From assembly GCA_010672165.1 (NCBI GenBank), contig JAAHHN010000021.1, positions 1-49,790 of the forward strand: 49,790 nucleotides of DNA, read 5' to 3'. The DNA is from Spirulina sp. SIO3F2 (GTDB taxonomy: Bacteria > Cyanobacteriota > Cyanobacteriia > Cyanobacteriales > Spirulinaceae). Shown piece after piece: positions 37,776-45,696 of this stretch. Each line of letters begins with the position of its first letter. Position 1 is the stretch's first letter. Position numbers and translations under genes: made by a program. The notes beneath the pieces were generated by a model. The model was given only the letters and a program-made list of their open reading frames with translations, had not been told where the DNA came from and ran no database searches.

Positions 37776-38216
37776 ATGGAAATAGTAGTTGGCTCTGGGG
37801 TGGATAGCATTATGTTTGGACTCACAGAAGAACAAGTTATTAAGGAACTCGGAGATCCAGACAAAATCTGGATCACTGACTATGAAGATCGTGAGTTGAT
37901 GTACTATGAACTTCAACTAGTACTAAAAATTGAGTCATACAATGATAATAGACTCGGTTGGATTGAGGTTCATAATCGGAGTGCAATATTGTGGGGTGGT
38001 AACCCCTGGGAAACCCCGAGAGAGAAATTATTGGAGTTATTGTTTGTAAGACTCAATGAAACGTACGAGACTGAGGACTATGGTTCCATGCAATCCTACA
38101 GCTTCTATGAAAATTGGGTAGAGCTTCAGTACGTCTTAGATCGACTAAATGTCGTTAATTTGGGTGTACTGTATAGCAAAGATGATCAGCCACTATGGCC
38201 AGGCGTAAATACCTAA
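37776..38216 (+). CDS. Orphan hypothetical protein, immunity-protein-like in character
   Basis: A 146-residue acidic, aromatic-rich protein with no named family that I recognise. It starts MEIVVGSGVDSIMFGLTEEQVIKELG and has a WGGNPWETPREKLLELL segment. The composition (many Tyr, Trp, Asp, Glu) and AT-rich codons differ from the neighbours, like orphan immunity or DUF proteins on islands; that likeness is impression only. Long AT-rich spacers lie on both sides. Confidence 0.65.
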   Translation: MEIVVGSGVDSIMFGLTEEQVIKELGDPDKIWITDYEDRELMYYELQLVLKIESYNDNRLGWIEVHNRSAILWGGNPWETPREKLLELLFVRLNETYETEDYGSMQSYSFYENWVELQYVLDRLNVVNLGVLYSKDDQPLWPGVNT

Positions 38217-38327
38217 CAAATCACCCTGACCCAGATTTAAAAATGGATATAGTTTATCCTCATCACATCAACAGACAAACGGGGCTCAAAAAGAACCTCG
38301 TTTATTTATGCTATTCAATAGAGGATT

Positions 38328-38459
38328 TTAGCTAGGCGCTGGCTCAAGTAACTTCGACATATCCCCTGCATTGATTGTGTTGCTGCCCTCACGGATCGCA
38401 AAGTGCAACTTCGGTTCGATGATGTTACTTGAACGAATCGCTCCAGTCACATCTGTCAT
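38328..38459 (-). pseudogene. 43-codon fragment resembling the end of an M23-type peptidase
   Basis: The - frame from ATG 38459 to TAA 38328 ends with EPKLHFAIREGSNTINAG followed by DMSKLLEPAPS. The PKLHFAIREG segment resembles the LHFEIR motif near the C-terminus of M23 (LytM-like) endopeptidases. An in-frame stop directly precedes the ATG, and no upstream domain exists. It is best read as a gene remnant, although a chance likeness is possible. Confidence 0.4.
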
Positions 38460-38559
38460 TTACACAAAGAATTAAGGAGACATAGCTGGGGAAAAAGAGT
38501 TTATGCCCCCCTGCCATGACACACCTTAATTCAATTTCTATTCAAATCTTGAGATTAAA

Positions 38560-39156
38560 TTATTCTTCGGAATCATCGCTGATCGGATGGAGTTGCTGTT
38601 GCTGCCATTCGCTCGCATTCAAAATAAGCTTGCCATTGCCTGTACATTGGCTTTGAAATTCTTCTTGAGAAGCGATCGCCTTCCCGAACTTTTCAATGGT
38701 TTTGCCGTAGCTCTTGTCTTTAGCCAGGGTTATCTCCTCCTCATTGAGAGGACGGGAACGATCAAGAACAGCCTTGATAATTGGGATATACGGATTCATT
38801 TCTTGAGCAGCTTCTTGGGCGGCAATTTGCAACTTCGTTAACTGAATAATTTCTTGGGCACCCTGCACAATAGGTGGAATTTCGGGAGCGGTCGTTTCGG
38901 AAGAGTCTGACATGGGATTTTTGTTCTCAAAAGGAGGGACAAACTGTAAATTGGCTTGGGAAATGCCATCCGGAAACAAATGCTCCGGAATGGCAGCGTT
39001 TTCCCACATTTGGGTGATGATGTCTAGCGCCTCGGCTCGATTACGAGCCGTATTACCACCACGTCCTGCCACCGTGATTAAAATCCCTTCCTGGGATTCC
39101 GGCGCTTGGTCGAGGTCACTCACCGCCACAAAATGGGCTGCTTTTGGGCTAGCCAT
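38560..39156 (-). CDS. Hypothetical protein
   Basis: A 198-residue soluble protein from ATG 39156 (MASPKAAHFVAVSDLDQ). The N-terminal part has beta-like SQEGILITVAGRGGNTARNRAEALDII. The C-terminal half is helical and Gln/Glu-rich, ending HPISDDSEE. I recognise no family. A TTG start at 39219 would overlap the DUF4350 gene by 8 bases; I prefer the ATG, though neither has a good ribosome site. It lies downstream of the DUF4129/DUF4350 pair on the same strand. Confidence 0.7.
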   Translation of the reverse strand: MASPKAAHFVAVSDLDQAPESQEGILITVAGRGGNTARNRAEALDIITQMWENAAIPEHLFPDGISQANLQFVPPFENKNPMSDSSETTAPEIPPIVQGAQEIIQLTKLQIAAQEAAQEMNPYIPIIKAVLDRSRPLNEEEITLAKDKSYGKTIEKFGKAIASQEEFQSQCTGNGKLILNASEWQQQQLHPISDDSEE

Positions 39157-39211
39157 GATGGATGATCGCTGGAATAAATCTGCTGCTGTTATTGTAGACA
39201 ATACAGAAGCA

Positions 39212-40366
39212 CTAGCCAAGGGGTGTTTGGTGTAACTGATGCCATTGCTGCAACCATTGCACTAGTTGAGCCTGGCTCCAGCGGCGATCGCGCTGGGCTT
39301 GGCGCAAGAGTTTTTGTAGTAATTCTGGAGGCTGTCCTGTTTGCGCCACCCAGGCCGCCACAAGCTCTGATTCCTTGAGCAAGCCAGAGCCCAGGCCAAG
39401 CTGGACTTGCAGTTGACGCTGCTGTTCCGGCGCCAACAGTTCCACCACAAAATTTTGTTGCTCTGCCTTACTCAACACGGCAGCGAGGGCCTCAATATAG
39501 GCTTGGCTATTGTTCGGGCGGGGTTCGCTGAGGGGTTGGGGCAAACCAAACCGCTGATTGAGCGCTAGTAAGGCAATAATGAGGGCGATCGCCCCCTGAA
39601 GCATCACAATTGCTAATGGCGTCCCGAGCAAATATTGCCAGATATTGGGGTCAGTTTCAGCGGCATCGGGTGATGGCGCATCCACATGACCATGTAGATA
39701 TTCATCGACCCAGACCTGTTGTGGCTGGGTCTGGCTGACATCAAAACGAACTTCCTTGGTGGGAGGATTTGTTTTACCTGTCACTAGGGCGGTCAAAAAG
39801 GCAAAATTCCCCGGTGCGTTTTGGTAAGCATTGGCCGCAAAATAGGGAGGAGCAATGCGGACGATCTGGCCCAGACCTCGGGGCGTTGACCAAGCGATCG
39901 CGCCATAATCATCCACCAGGAGAAGCTCTGATGCATCGTCGGGCATGGCCCGTCGCCGGGTCTCAAGCACCACTGTGCCTTGGGGGCTAGAAATTTCACT
40001 TCGGAAGGGGGCGTCAGACACAGGGGGTTGGGGTTGTCCACCGATCTGAATCAGGATGTTGCCAGACTCGATCCAATCTGATAATGACTCACTCAACCCG
40101 ATGTAGTCCTGAGTCACCTGTACAAATACCTGACCTGTCTCAGGATGACGCTCCACCAGTTCAGCGCTCGGCCGTTGCCACCGTTCAACTTGAACTCCTG
40201 ACTGGGTTTGGAGTTGAGCATACCAAGCACCGTATCCTGCCGGTGTTTGGCCATAGGTCGAGCCGACTTGACGTGGATTTGCCGGGTTCCACAGCATGGC
40301 GAACAGTCCTAACGCCACAAAAACGACAATGATCGCAACTTTTACGCCAGGAGAAAGGGGTTTCAT
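39212..40366 (-). CDS. DUF4350 domain membrane protein
   Basis: A 384-residue protein. An N-terminal membrane segment (VAIIVVFVALGLFAMLW) is followed by an external DUF4350-like domain with YGAWYAQLQTQSGV and the short FLTALV stretch. A second membrane segment (PLAIVMLQGAIALIIALLAL) and a cytoplasmic helical tail (ALAAVLSKAEQQNFVV) complete it. DUF4350 proteins are commonly encoded with DUF4129 and MoxR/DUF58 genes; only the DUF4129 partner is visible, 36 bases upstream. Role unknown. Confidence 0.85.
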   Translation of the reverse strand: MKPLSPGVKVAIIVVFVALGLFAMLWNPANPRQVGSTYGQTPAGYGAWYAQLQTQSGVQVERWQRPSAELVERHPETGQVFVQVTQDYIGLSESLSDWIESGNILIQIGGQPQPPVSDAPFRSEISSPQGTVVLETRRRAMPDDASELLLVDDYGAIAWSTPRGLGQIVRIAPPYFAANAYQNAPGNFAFLTALVTGKTNPPTKEVRFDVSQTQPQQVWVDEYLHGHVDAPSPDAAETDPNIWQYLLGTPLAIVMLQGAIALIIALLALNQRFGLPQPLSEPRPNNSQAYIEALAAVLSKAEQQNFVVELLAPEQQRQLQVQLGLGSGLLKESELVAAWVAQTGQPPELLQKLLRQAQRDRRWSQAQLVQWLQQWHQLHQTPLG

Positions 40367-40402
40367 GCGGATCGCTTGCGCTGAATATCATCCCTATCCA
40401 GG

Positions 40403-40993
40403 TTAAGACAACTGAGCATAAGCTGCCAGACAGCGATCGAGCAAGTCTTGGGTTGCATCGGCGTTGCCAAATTTCAGGCGTTGATGCATTGCCAAAATTG
40501 TGTAGTAGGGCGTGGGGTATGGCAAGGGGGCGATCGCTTGGTGATATTCCCCATCAGTACGACTCTCCAAGTGAGGGGCAATTCCCCGCTCATGAAGATG
40601 CTGCAACATCCCGAAATACAGACAGAGACAGGCTTGAGCATAATTACCTTGACTCTGATATTGTCGTGCTTGCTGCCGCCATTGGCTCACTGAAAACGCC
40701 TGGGGCGGTGGTGATGCCATTGGGATGCGATCGCGCCCTTGCCACAACAGCCAGTAAGGTCGAAGGATACGCCACACTGTCCAAACTGCCCAAATGCTTA
40801 AGCCCGCGATCAGGAGGAACAAAATAGCGTCCCCAAGGGCCTGCCAGAACTCAGCCCAATTTCCCCAATCTGCATTCGCTTGCGGGTCTCTTTGGGTTTG
40901 CCACAGCCCTTGCCACCATTCCGCAAGATAGCGTCGGCCCAAACCGATGCGCCACCCTATACTATCCTCTGCAAATGTTTGCGCTATTGTCAT
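40403..40993 (-). CDS. DUF4129 domain membrane protein
   Basis: A 196-residue protein with one central membrane segment (AILFLLIAGLSIWAVWTVW). A C-terminal DUF4129 domain has WRQQARQYQSQGNYAQACLCLYFGMLQHLHERG and RTDGEYHQ. It lies directly upstream of the DUF4350 gene on -. Such pairs occur in transglutaminase/MoxR-linked operons, and the function is not established. Confidence 0.85.
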   Translation of the reverse strand: MTIAQTFAEDSIGWRIGLGRRYLAEWWQGLWQTQRDPQANADWGNWAEFWQALGDAILFLLIAGLSIWAVWTVWRILRPYWLLWQGRDRIPMASPPPQAFSVSQWRQQARQYQSQGNYAQACLCLYFGMLQHLHERGIAPHLESRTDGEYHQAIAPLPYPTPYYTILAMHQRLKFGNADATQDLLDRCLAAYAQLS

Positions 40994-41010
40994 AAACCTA
41001 ATATCAAGAA

Positions 41011-41029
41011 GGGCGCGAAAACCGCGCCC
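41011..41029 (-). terminator. GC hairpin after chlP
   Basis: GGGCGCG (41011-41017), loop AAAAC, CGCGCCC (41023-41029), 30 bases past the chlP stop. The trailing sequence on - is not a clear T-run, so it may be a repeat palindrome or a weak terminator. Confidence 0.5.
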
Positions 41030-41058
41030 CTAACCAAGAAATCATCTTAGCGGTTAAC

Positions 41059-42282
41059 TTAAGGTGCTAAAGCATTTCCTCGGAGCAGACTACCAATCGT
41101 CTTAGCGGTAATCTTCATCTGGATCAGAGGATTAGAGGGCACAACGGTCTTGTACAGATAACTATCAAAAGTGAGACGCTGCACATCAATGTCAGAGCAC
41201 ATCTCTACAAAAGCTTCACGGGTCGCATCGGAGCGATAGAACACCCGCTGGAGCAGATCCAACACCAAATAGGTCATGCCGTATTCTTTATCCCAACGCT
41301 TGAGGTAGAGCTTCAGATCTTTCTCAGTTGGAATACGCTGACCGTTATTGCTGGTTTCCACAATCGTCTCAGCACACATCCGGGCAGATTTGGCAGCAAA
41401 GTAGATGCCTTCACCCGAAGATTTTGTCACGGTTCCGGCAGCATCCCCTACTAAGGCAACACGGCCGACAACTCGACGAGGCCGAGGATGTTCTGGAATC
41501 GGGTGGGCTTCCACCTTGATGATCTCACCCCCTTCGAGGCGATGAGCTGCGCGAGCCCGGATGCCAGCTTGTAACTGCTTGATTTTGGCTTTGTTGATTT
41601 TCATCGTGCCGGTTCCCACCGCCACATGGTCATACTTGGGGAATACCCAAGCGTAGAAGTCAGGCGAGACATCGTCACCCACATACATCTCAGCCAACTC
41701 TTCGTAATAGTCCATCTTGTCTTGGGGCAGACGAATGCGCTCTTGGAAGGCGATCGCATAGTTATAGTCTCCGGCATCAATGGCTTTAGCCACCCGGGAG
41801 TTAGCACCATCAGCACCAATCACCAAGTCAACCTGGAGCGTCTTGTGCTCACCCACTCCTTGACCGTCAACATGCTCAGCGTAATGGAGAGTGTAGGGCT
41901 CGCTATCGCTAGTCGGAATTTCCAGCTTGTATACGGTGGCGTTGATCAAATTAGCTCCGAGACTAGCTGCACGATCGCGCATAAAGCCATCTAGCACCTC
42001 ACGGCGGCACATACCAATATACTCATCATCCTTGAGCGTTTGGCCAATGTTGACCTCTACATTGGAGGGTGAGATCATTTTCATCTTCCGAACCCGGCGA
42101 TCGATAATCTCTGGCGGCAGCTCAAACTCGCTGACCATGCACAACGGAATTGCACCACCACAGGGCTTGGCATTATCCAACTTGCGCTCAAATAAATAGG
42201 TCTCAATCCCCGCTTTGGCTAAGGTTTCAGCGGCGGAAGAACCGGCCGGGCCTGAACCCACTACAGCAACCCGCAATCCCAA
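41059..42282 (-). CDS. chlP: Geranylgeranyl reductase
   Basis: A 407-residue flavoprotein that reduces the geranylgeranyl chain to phytyl for chlorophyll a, tocopherol and phylloquinone. The FAD-binding start VAVVGSGPAGSSAAETLAKAG, the CGGAIP motif, GADGANSRVAKAI and GDAAGTVTKSSGEGIYFAAK are intact. The length is normal. It acts at the thylakoid membrane. The CPP1-like gene upstream on - also serves chlorophyll synthesis, though a 370-base spacer with a MITE-like element separates them. Confidence 0.97.
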   Translation of the reverse strand: MGLRVAVVGSGPAGSSAAETLAKAGIETYLFERKLDNAKPCGGAIPLCMVSEFELPPEIIDRRVRKMKMISPSNVEVNIGQTLKDDEYIGMCRREVLDGFMRDRAASLGANLINATVYKLEIPTSDSEPYTLHYAEHVDGQGVGEHKTLQVDLVIGADGANSRVAKAIDAGDYNYAIAFQERIRLPQDKMDYYEELAEMYVGDDVSPDFYAWVFPKYDHVAVGTGTMKINKAKIKQLQAGIRARAAHRLEGGEIIKVEAHPIPEHPRPRRVVGRVALVGDAAGTVTKSSGEGIYFAAKSARMCAETIVETSNNGQRIPTEKDLKLYLKRWDKEYGMTYLVLDLLQRVFYRSDATREAFVEMCSDIDVQRLTFDSYLYKTVVPSNPLIQMKITAKTIGSLLRGNALAP

Positions 42283-42472
42283 GGTTATTCTCCTCTAAAT
42301 CTTTAGCTAAATTTACTGATTTAGCTGTGCATCGTAGCATGCGCTGGCTTGCAGCATTAGGGCAAGGGGGCTTATCTTCGCTAAGTTGAAAAAGAGCTTA
42401 ACAACTCACTTAATACTTGTTTACAAAGTATGAGCCAATGCCCTCTAGATGAACTGCATCATCTCACTTAGA

Positions 42473-42599
42473 GCGTGTCGTCAGTTAAAACCAGAAGTTT
42501 GATGGAACAAAGGACAGAGCGCCTGACTCCAAAAAGTAGGAAAAGGAGCGGTAAGTCAGTCATAGCAAGAGTTAAAAAGCTAACTAACGACAGCCCCTA
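42473..42599. mobile_element. MITE-like element between chlP and the CPP1 gene
   Basis: TGTCGTCAGTTA (42476-42487) and TAACTAACGACA (42581-42592) are inverted repeats with one mismatch. The outer bases (GAGCG against CCCCTA) match loosely, extending the ends to the CPP1 stop codon. Flanking TTAG and CTAG fit a degenerate YTAR target. At ~125 bp with no gene it is probably a decayed IS-derived MITE. Confidence 0.55.
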
Positions 42600-43226
42600 G
42601 CGCAAAAATGTACTGATTACCCAAAACACCAATAGGCTGATGACTGTGGTGAGCTGAGTACTTGACAACCCACCATTAGCTACTGGAACAACACCTAGGC
42701 CTAAGATCGATATAGTCAGCACAACGCCCACCATTAAGCCACCACTGGTTAGTAGAATAGCTCGACCTAGGCGATTTTCCTTACGAGTGAGCCAATAGAG
42801 CGTGAGCAAAAAACTGAGAGACAATATCGTTGGAAAAATACGGCTTTGGGCATCTGTCGTTAACAATGTGATTACCCCTAACACGCCCAACAAGAGTGTC
42901 GGGACAAGGACTTCAGTCCGATCGGGAGTATCGACAAACTGCTGGAGCCATTGCTGAGTCTCTCTATTCATGGCAGTCGTATTCGCCGCAGTGCTTGGGG
43001 TTGTCTCTCGCTCAGGAAAGCGAATCCCCTCGGGAACCTCTAGCTTGCCCTCCTGGCGCATCCGCAGGCGCTCCATAATAATGGCATCATAAGCAGCTTC
43101 GATGGACTGAACTTTCTGGCGATCGTCGCCGATTTTTGCACTGAGACGGACTTTGGCGTTTTGAATATCCTCAAAAGAGGCTTCCTTGGTAACACCAAGC
43201 GTTTCATAAGGATTTTGTTCACTCAT
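42597..43226 (-). CDS. CPP1-like (DUF3353) J-like membrane protein
   Basis: A 209-residue protein. The N-terminal J-like domain starts SEQNPYETLGVTKEASFEDIQNAKVRL; its helix pair includes IEAAYDAIIMERLRMRQEGK. It lacks the HPD motif of true DnaJ. Four membrane segments follow. This is the chloroplast/cyanobacterial CPP1 architecture, known in plants to stabilise protochlorophyllide oxidoreductase. I start at ATG 43226 since the longer frame's extra residues are not family-like. chlP lies downstream on the same strand. Its stop coincides with the end of a MITE-like inverted repeat. Confidence 0.88.
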   Translation of the reverse strand: MSEQNPYETLGVTKEASFEDIQNAKVRLSAKIGDDRQKVQSIEAAYDAIIMERLRMRQEGKLEVPEGIRFPERETTPSTAANTTAMNRETQQWLQQFVDTPDRTEVLVPTLLLGVLGVITLLTTDAQSRIFPTILSLSFLLTLYWLTRKENRLGRAILLTSGGLMVGVVLTISILGLGVVPVANGGLSSTQLTTVISLLVFWVISTFLR

Positions 43227-43799
43227 GATGGGGATAACCTCAAGTTCGATCGCATTCACGCCGATCGCATAACATTTAAAAACCAATGGATTAGCAACCT
43301 TCTGGATTAAAGACTAACCCAACGGGTGGCTAAGCTTATAACGCAGACAACATCTGTTGTTATAACAAATCCTAAAGGTCAAGCTTTACAAATAAATTTA
43401 GAGACCTTTCTCTTCAATTCTATGGACACAAGCTGAATCGAGCAATCAACCGGGTTTTAAATAGCCAAGCTAGCATGACTATCTAAGGAACTCCTGTTCG
43501 ACTCTGACCAGAGATTTGGCTTGTCGTGTCGAATCCGGACATAATGAGTGAGGGATGCTCTCTAGAGGAGTCAACACCTAGTAAACTCATACCCACCCAC
43601 CATTTAGGGTTAGTTACCCAGGTTTAACAGTCCAGACAGCTTACGGTTAAGAGCATTGCCATTTGTTAATCTCTCATTCCATCTGGCAACAAACACCCGA
43701 ATTTTTATCTAGGATTTTCGTACACGCAGTCCTTTAACCCATGCTCTACCCTATTTTCATCCTTGCCCACCCTGCTGCGCTATTTGCCCCCAACTAGTC
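43227..43799. other. Divergent spacer between the CPP1 and response regulator genes
   Basis: About 570 bases without a convincing gene. It must contain promoters for both flanking genes. I see only short, weak dyads such as AACCCAACGGGT and no repeat or RNA gene. Confidence 0.45.
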
Positions 43800-44507
43800 A
43801 TGTCGAGCGACCCTACCAAAATTCTTGTTGTGGATGACAATCCAGCAATTCGAAATCTCGTCCATCGTTTCCTGAGCCAAAAACAGTACCAGGTGGAATC
43901 AGCTAGCGATGGTCAATCGGCGTTGGAAGTTTTTGAGCGATTTAATCCCACACTTGTGATCTTGGATGTGAATTTGCCCGATGCGCTGGGCTATAACCTC
44001 TGTGAGGAAATGCAAAAGAGAACTGATGTATTTGTTCTGATGTTGACCAGCCGAACTGACCCAGAAGATAAAGCGATCGGCTTTCGGAAAGGGGCAGATG
44101 ACTATTTAACCAAACCGTTTGACCTCCAAGAGTTAGAGTTTCGAGTTGGTGCTTTGCTTAAACGCCAGCGTATGGTGATGACCAATGCAGAGCCCCGTAA
44201 ATTGGTTGCGGGCCAAATTACAATTGATCCCCAACAACGTCAGGTTTGGGTAGACGAAGAACTCGTCCCGTTTACAACGTTGGAATTTGATCTGCTTAAT
44301 TTCTTGGTAGCCCATCCCAATGAGGCGATGAGTCGGGCCAAACTAATTAGTGCAGTCTGGGCGTATGATGAATCGTCTGTGGGGGATCAGCGGGTTGTAG
44401 ATGTGCATATTGGCCAGATTCGCAAAAAAATTGAGTCGGCGGTGCAGAATATTGCCAAAATCAAAACTATTCGGGGCTTTGGCTATCGTCTTGATGTGCC
44501 ATCGTAA
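43800..44507 (+). CDS. OmpR/PhoB-family response regulator
   Basis: A 235-residue two-domain regulator. The receiver domain (about 8-120) has KILVVDDNPAIR, phospho-acceptor VILDVNLPDALG, the LTSRTDPEDKAIGF switch region and the KPFDLQEL lysine. The winged-helix domain (about 140-233) has LTTLEFDLLNFL-like FTTLEFDLLNFLVAHP, SRAKLISAVW, VDVHIGQIRKKI and IKTIRGFGYRLD. No kinase gene is adjacent. It could be an RpaA/RpaB-like or other cyanobacterial OmpR regulator; I cannot assign it, and no symbol is given. A strong hairpin follows 31 bases after the stop. Confidence 0.93.
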   Translation: MSSDPTKILVVDDNPAIRNLVHRFLSQKQYQVESASDGQSALEVFERFNPTLVILDVNLPDALGYNLCEEMQKRTDVFVLMLTSRTDPEDKAIGFRKGADDYLTKPFDLQELEFRVGALLKRQRMVMTNAEPRKLVAGQITIDPQQRQVWVDEELVPFTTLEFDLLNFLVAHPNEAMSRAKLISAVWAYDESSVGDQRVVDVHIGQIRKKIESAVQNIAKIKTIRGFGYRLDVPS

Positions 44508-44538
44508 ATCGTCTATCTCTTTGAGAAGAACCTAAATG

Positions 44539-44567
44539 GGAGGGGAGGGTTTCAAACCCTCCCCTCC
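44539..44567 (+). terminator. Terminator of the response regulator gene
   Basis: GGAGGGGAGGGTTT (44539-44552), one base, AAACCCTCCCCTCC (44554-44567): a perfect 14-bp inverted repeat with a very short loop. It is followed by ATCGTTTT, a weak T-run. Confidence 0.75.
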
Positions 44568-44604
44568 ATCGTTTTCCTATTTCTTCAAAGCACCATGACA
44601 CAAA

Positions 44605-44822
44605 AAAAGCCCTGAAGCCGAAGCTCCGGGGCTTAACTCATCAGGGTGCATCTACCACTTCTGGTATTCCCGCCGTTTTGGGACAGTCCGGATTGTTTGG
44701 CAATATCGCAATCTCAAATCAATAAAAACCCCGAAGCCAAGGCTCCGGGGTATAACTCATCAGGGTGCATCTACCACTTCTGTTATTCCCGCCGTTTTGG
44801 GACAGTCCGGATTGTTTTGAAA
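44605..44822 (+). repeat. 119-bp tandem repeat with GC hairpins upstream of cobM
   Basis: Two units spaced exactly 119 bases apart share ~90 nearly identical bases. Each opens with a hairpin (CCTGAAGCC...GCTCCGGGG in unit 1; CCCCGAAGCC, AA, GGCTCCGGGG in unit 2). Then comes a block beginning TAACTCATCAGGGTGCATCT (44634 and 44753). The region is non-coding and fills most of the 396-base spacer before cobM. It does not resemble a cobalamin riboswitch. Confidence 0.8.
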
Positions 44823-44903
44823 AATGGCTCTCCCTATTGCAGCGATCGCATTGACGAAACCCAATTCCCTTGTAATCATGAAATCTTGCTCGGCCCAATT
44901 GCA

Positions 44904-45680
44904 ATGACCAACTCCACCACCCTAACCCCTGCTGTTTATATCCTTGGCGCTGGCCCTGGTGATCCGGAGCTACTCACCCTCAAAGCTGACCGTATTCTCC
45001 GCCAAGCCAATGTCGTTCTCTATGCGGACTCTTTGGTGCCCCGTCAGATGCTGCAAGCAGTGCGTGCTGATGCAGAATGCATCCCCACAGGCAACAAAAC
45101 CCTCGAAGAAATTGTGCCCCTGATGTGCGATCGCGTTCGGGCAGGTCAGTCAGTTGTGCGTCTCCATTCAGGAGACCTGACGCTCTACAGCGCCATCCAT
45201 GAACAAATGCGCTGCTTGGCAGCGGCGGAGATCCCTTTTGAATTGGTGCCAGGCATTAGTGCCTTCCAAGCGGCTGCCGCTAAGCTCAATAGTGAATTGA
45301 CGATTCCGGAGCTAGTGCAAACGATTATTCTGACCCGCGTTAGTGGCCAGGCGTCTCAAGTTCCTGCCGCTGAGGAATTGGCAACCTTAGCTGCCCATCG
45401 AGCTAGCCTCTGTCTTTACCTTGCGGCTCGTCATGTGGAAAAAGCCCAGGCAGATTTGCTTATGCATTACCCCGCCGAGACACCCGTGGCGATTTGCTTT
45501 CGGATTGGCTGGCCCGATGAAAAGATTTGGGTTGTGCCGTTGAACCAAATGGCGGCGGTGACCCAGCGGGAGCAGCTTATCCGCACCACCATGTATCTCA
45601 TCAGTCCAGCTCTCGCTGCGGGTGAGGCGCGATCGCAGCTTTACCACCCTCAGCACACCCACCTCTTCCGTCCCCATTGA
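44904..45680 (+). CDS. cobM: Precorrin-4 C11-methyltransferase
   Basis: A 258-residue SAM-dependent methyltransferase of corrin (vitamin B12) synthesis. Family motifs are AVYILGAGPGDPELLTLKADRIL, VVLYADSLVP, VRLHSGDLTLYSAIHEQM and VPGISAFQAAAAKLN. ATG 44904 gives the normal length; an in-frame extension reaching 44646 runs through the tandem repeats and is not coding. CbiF is the name used for the anaerobic pathway. It converges with the glycosyltransferase gene, leaving a 16-base gap. Confidence 0.95.
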   Translation: MTNSTTLTPAVYILGAGPGDPELLTLKADRILRQANVVLYADSLVPRQMLQAVRADAECIPTGNKTLEEIVPLMCDRVRAGQSVVRLHSGDLTLYSAIHEQMRCLAAAEIPFELVPGISAFQAAAAKLNSELTIPELVQTIILTRVSGQASQVPAAEELATLAAHRASLCLYLAARHVEKAQADLLMHYPAETPVAICFRIGWPDEKIWVVPLNQMAAVTQREQLIRTTMYLISPALAAGEARSQLYHPQHTHLFRPH

Positions 45681-45696
45681 ACCCACTCTGTAACCG

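Noticed and set aside
44646-44903. N-terminal extension of cobM to an upstream ATG
   Set aside because: The extension translates the 119-bp tandem repeat and has no counterpart in CobM proteins.
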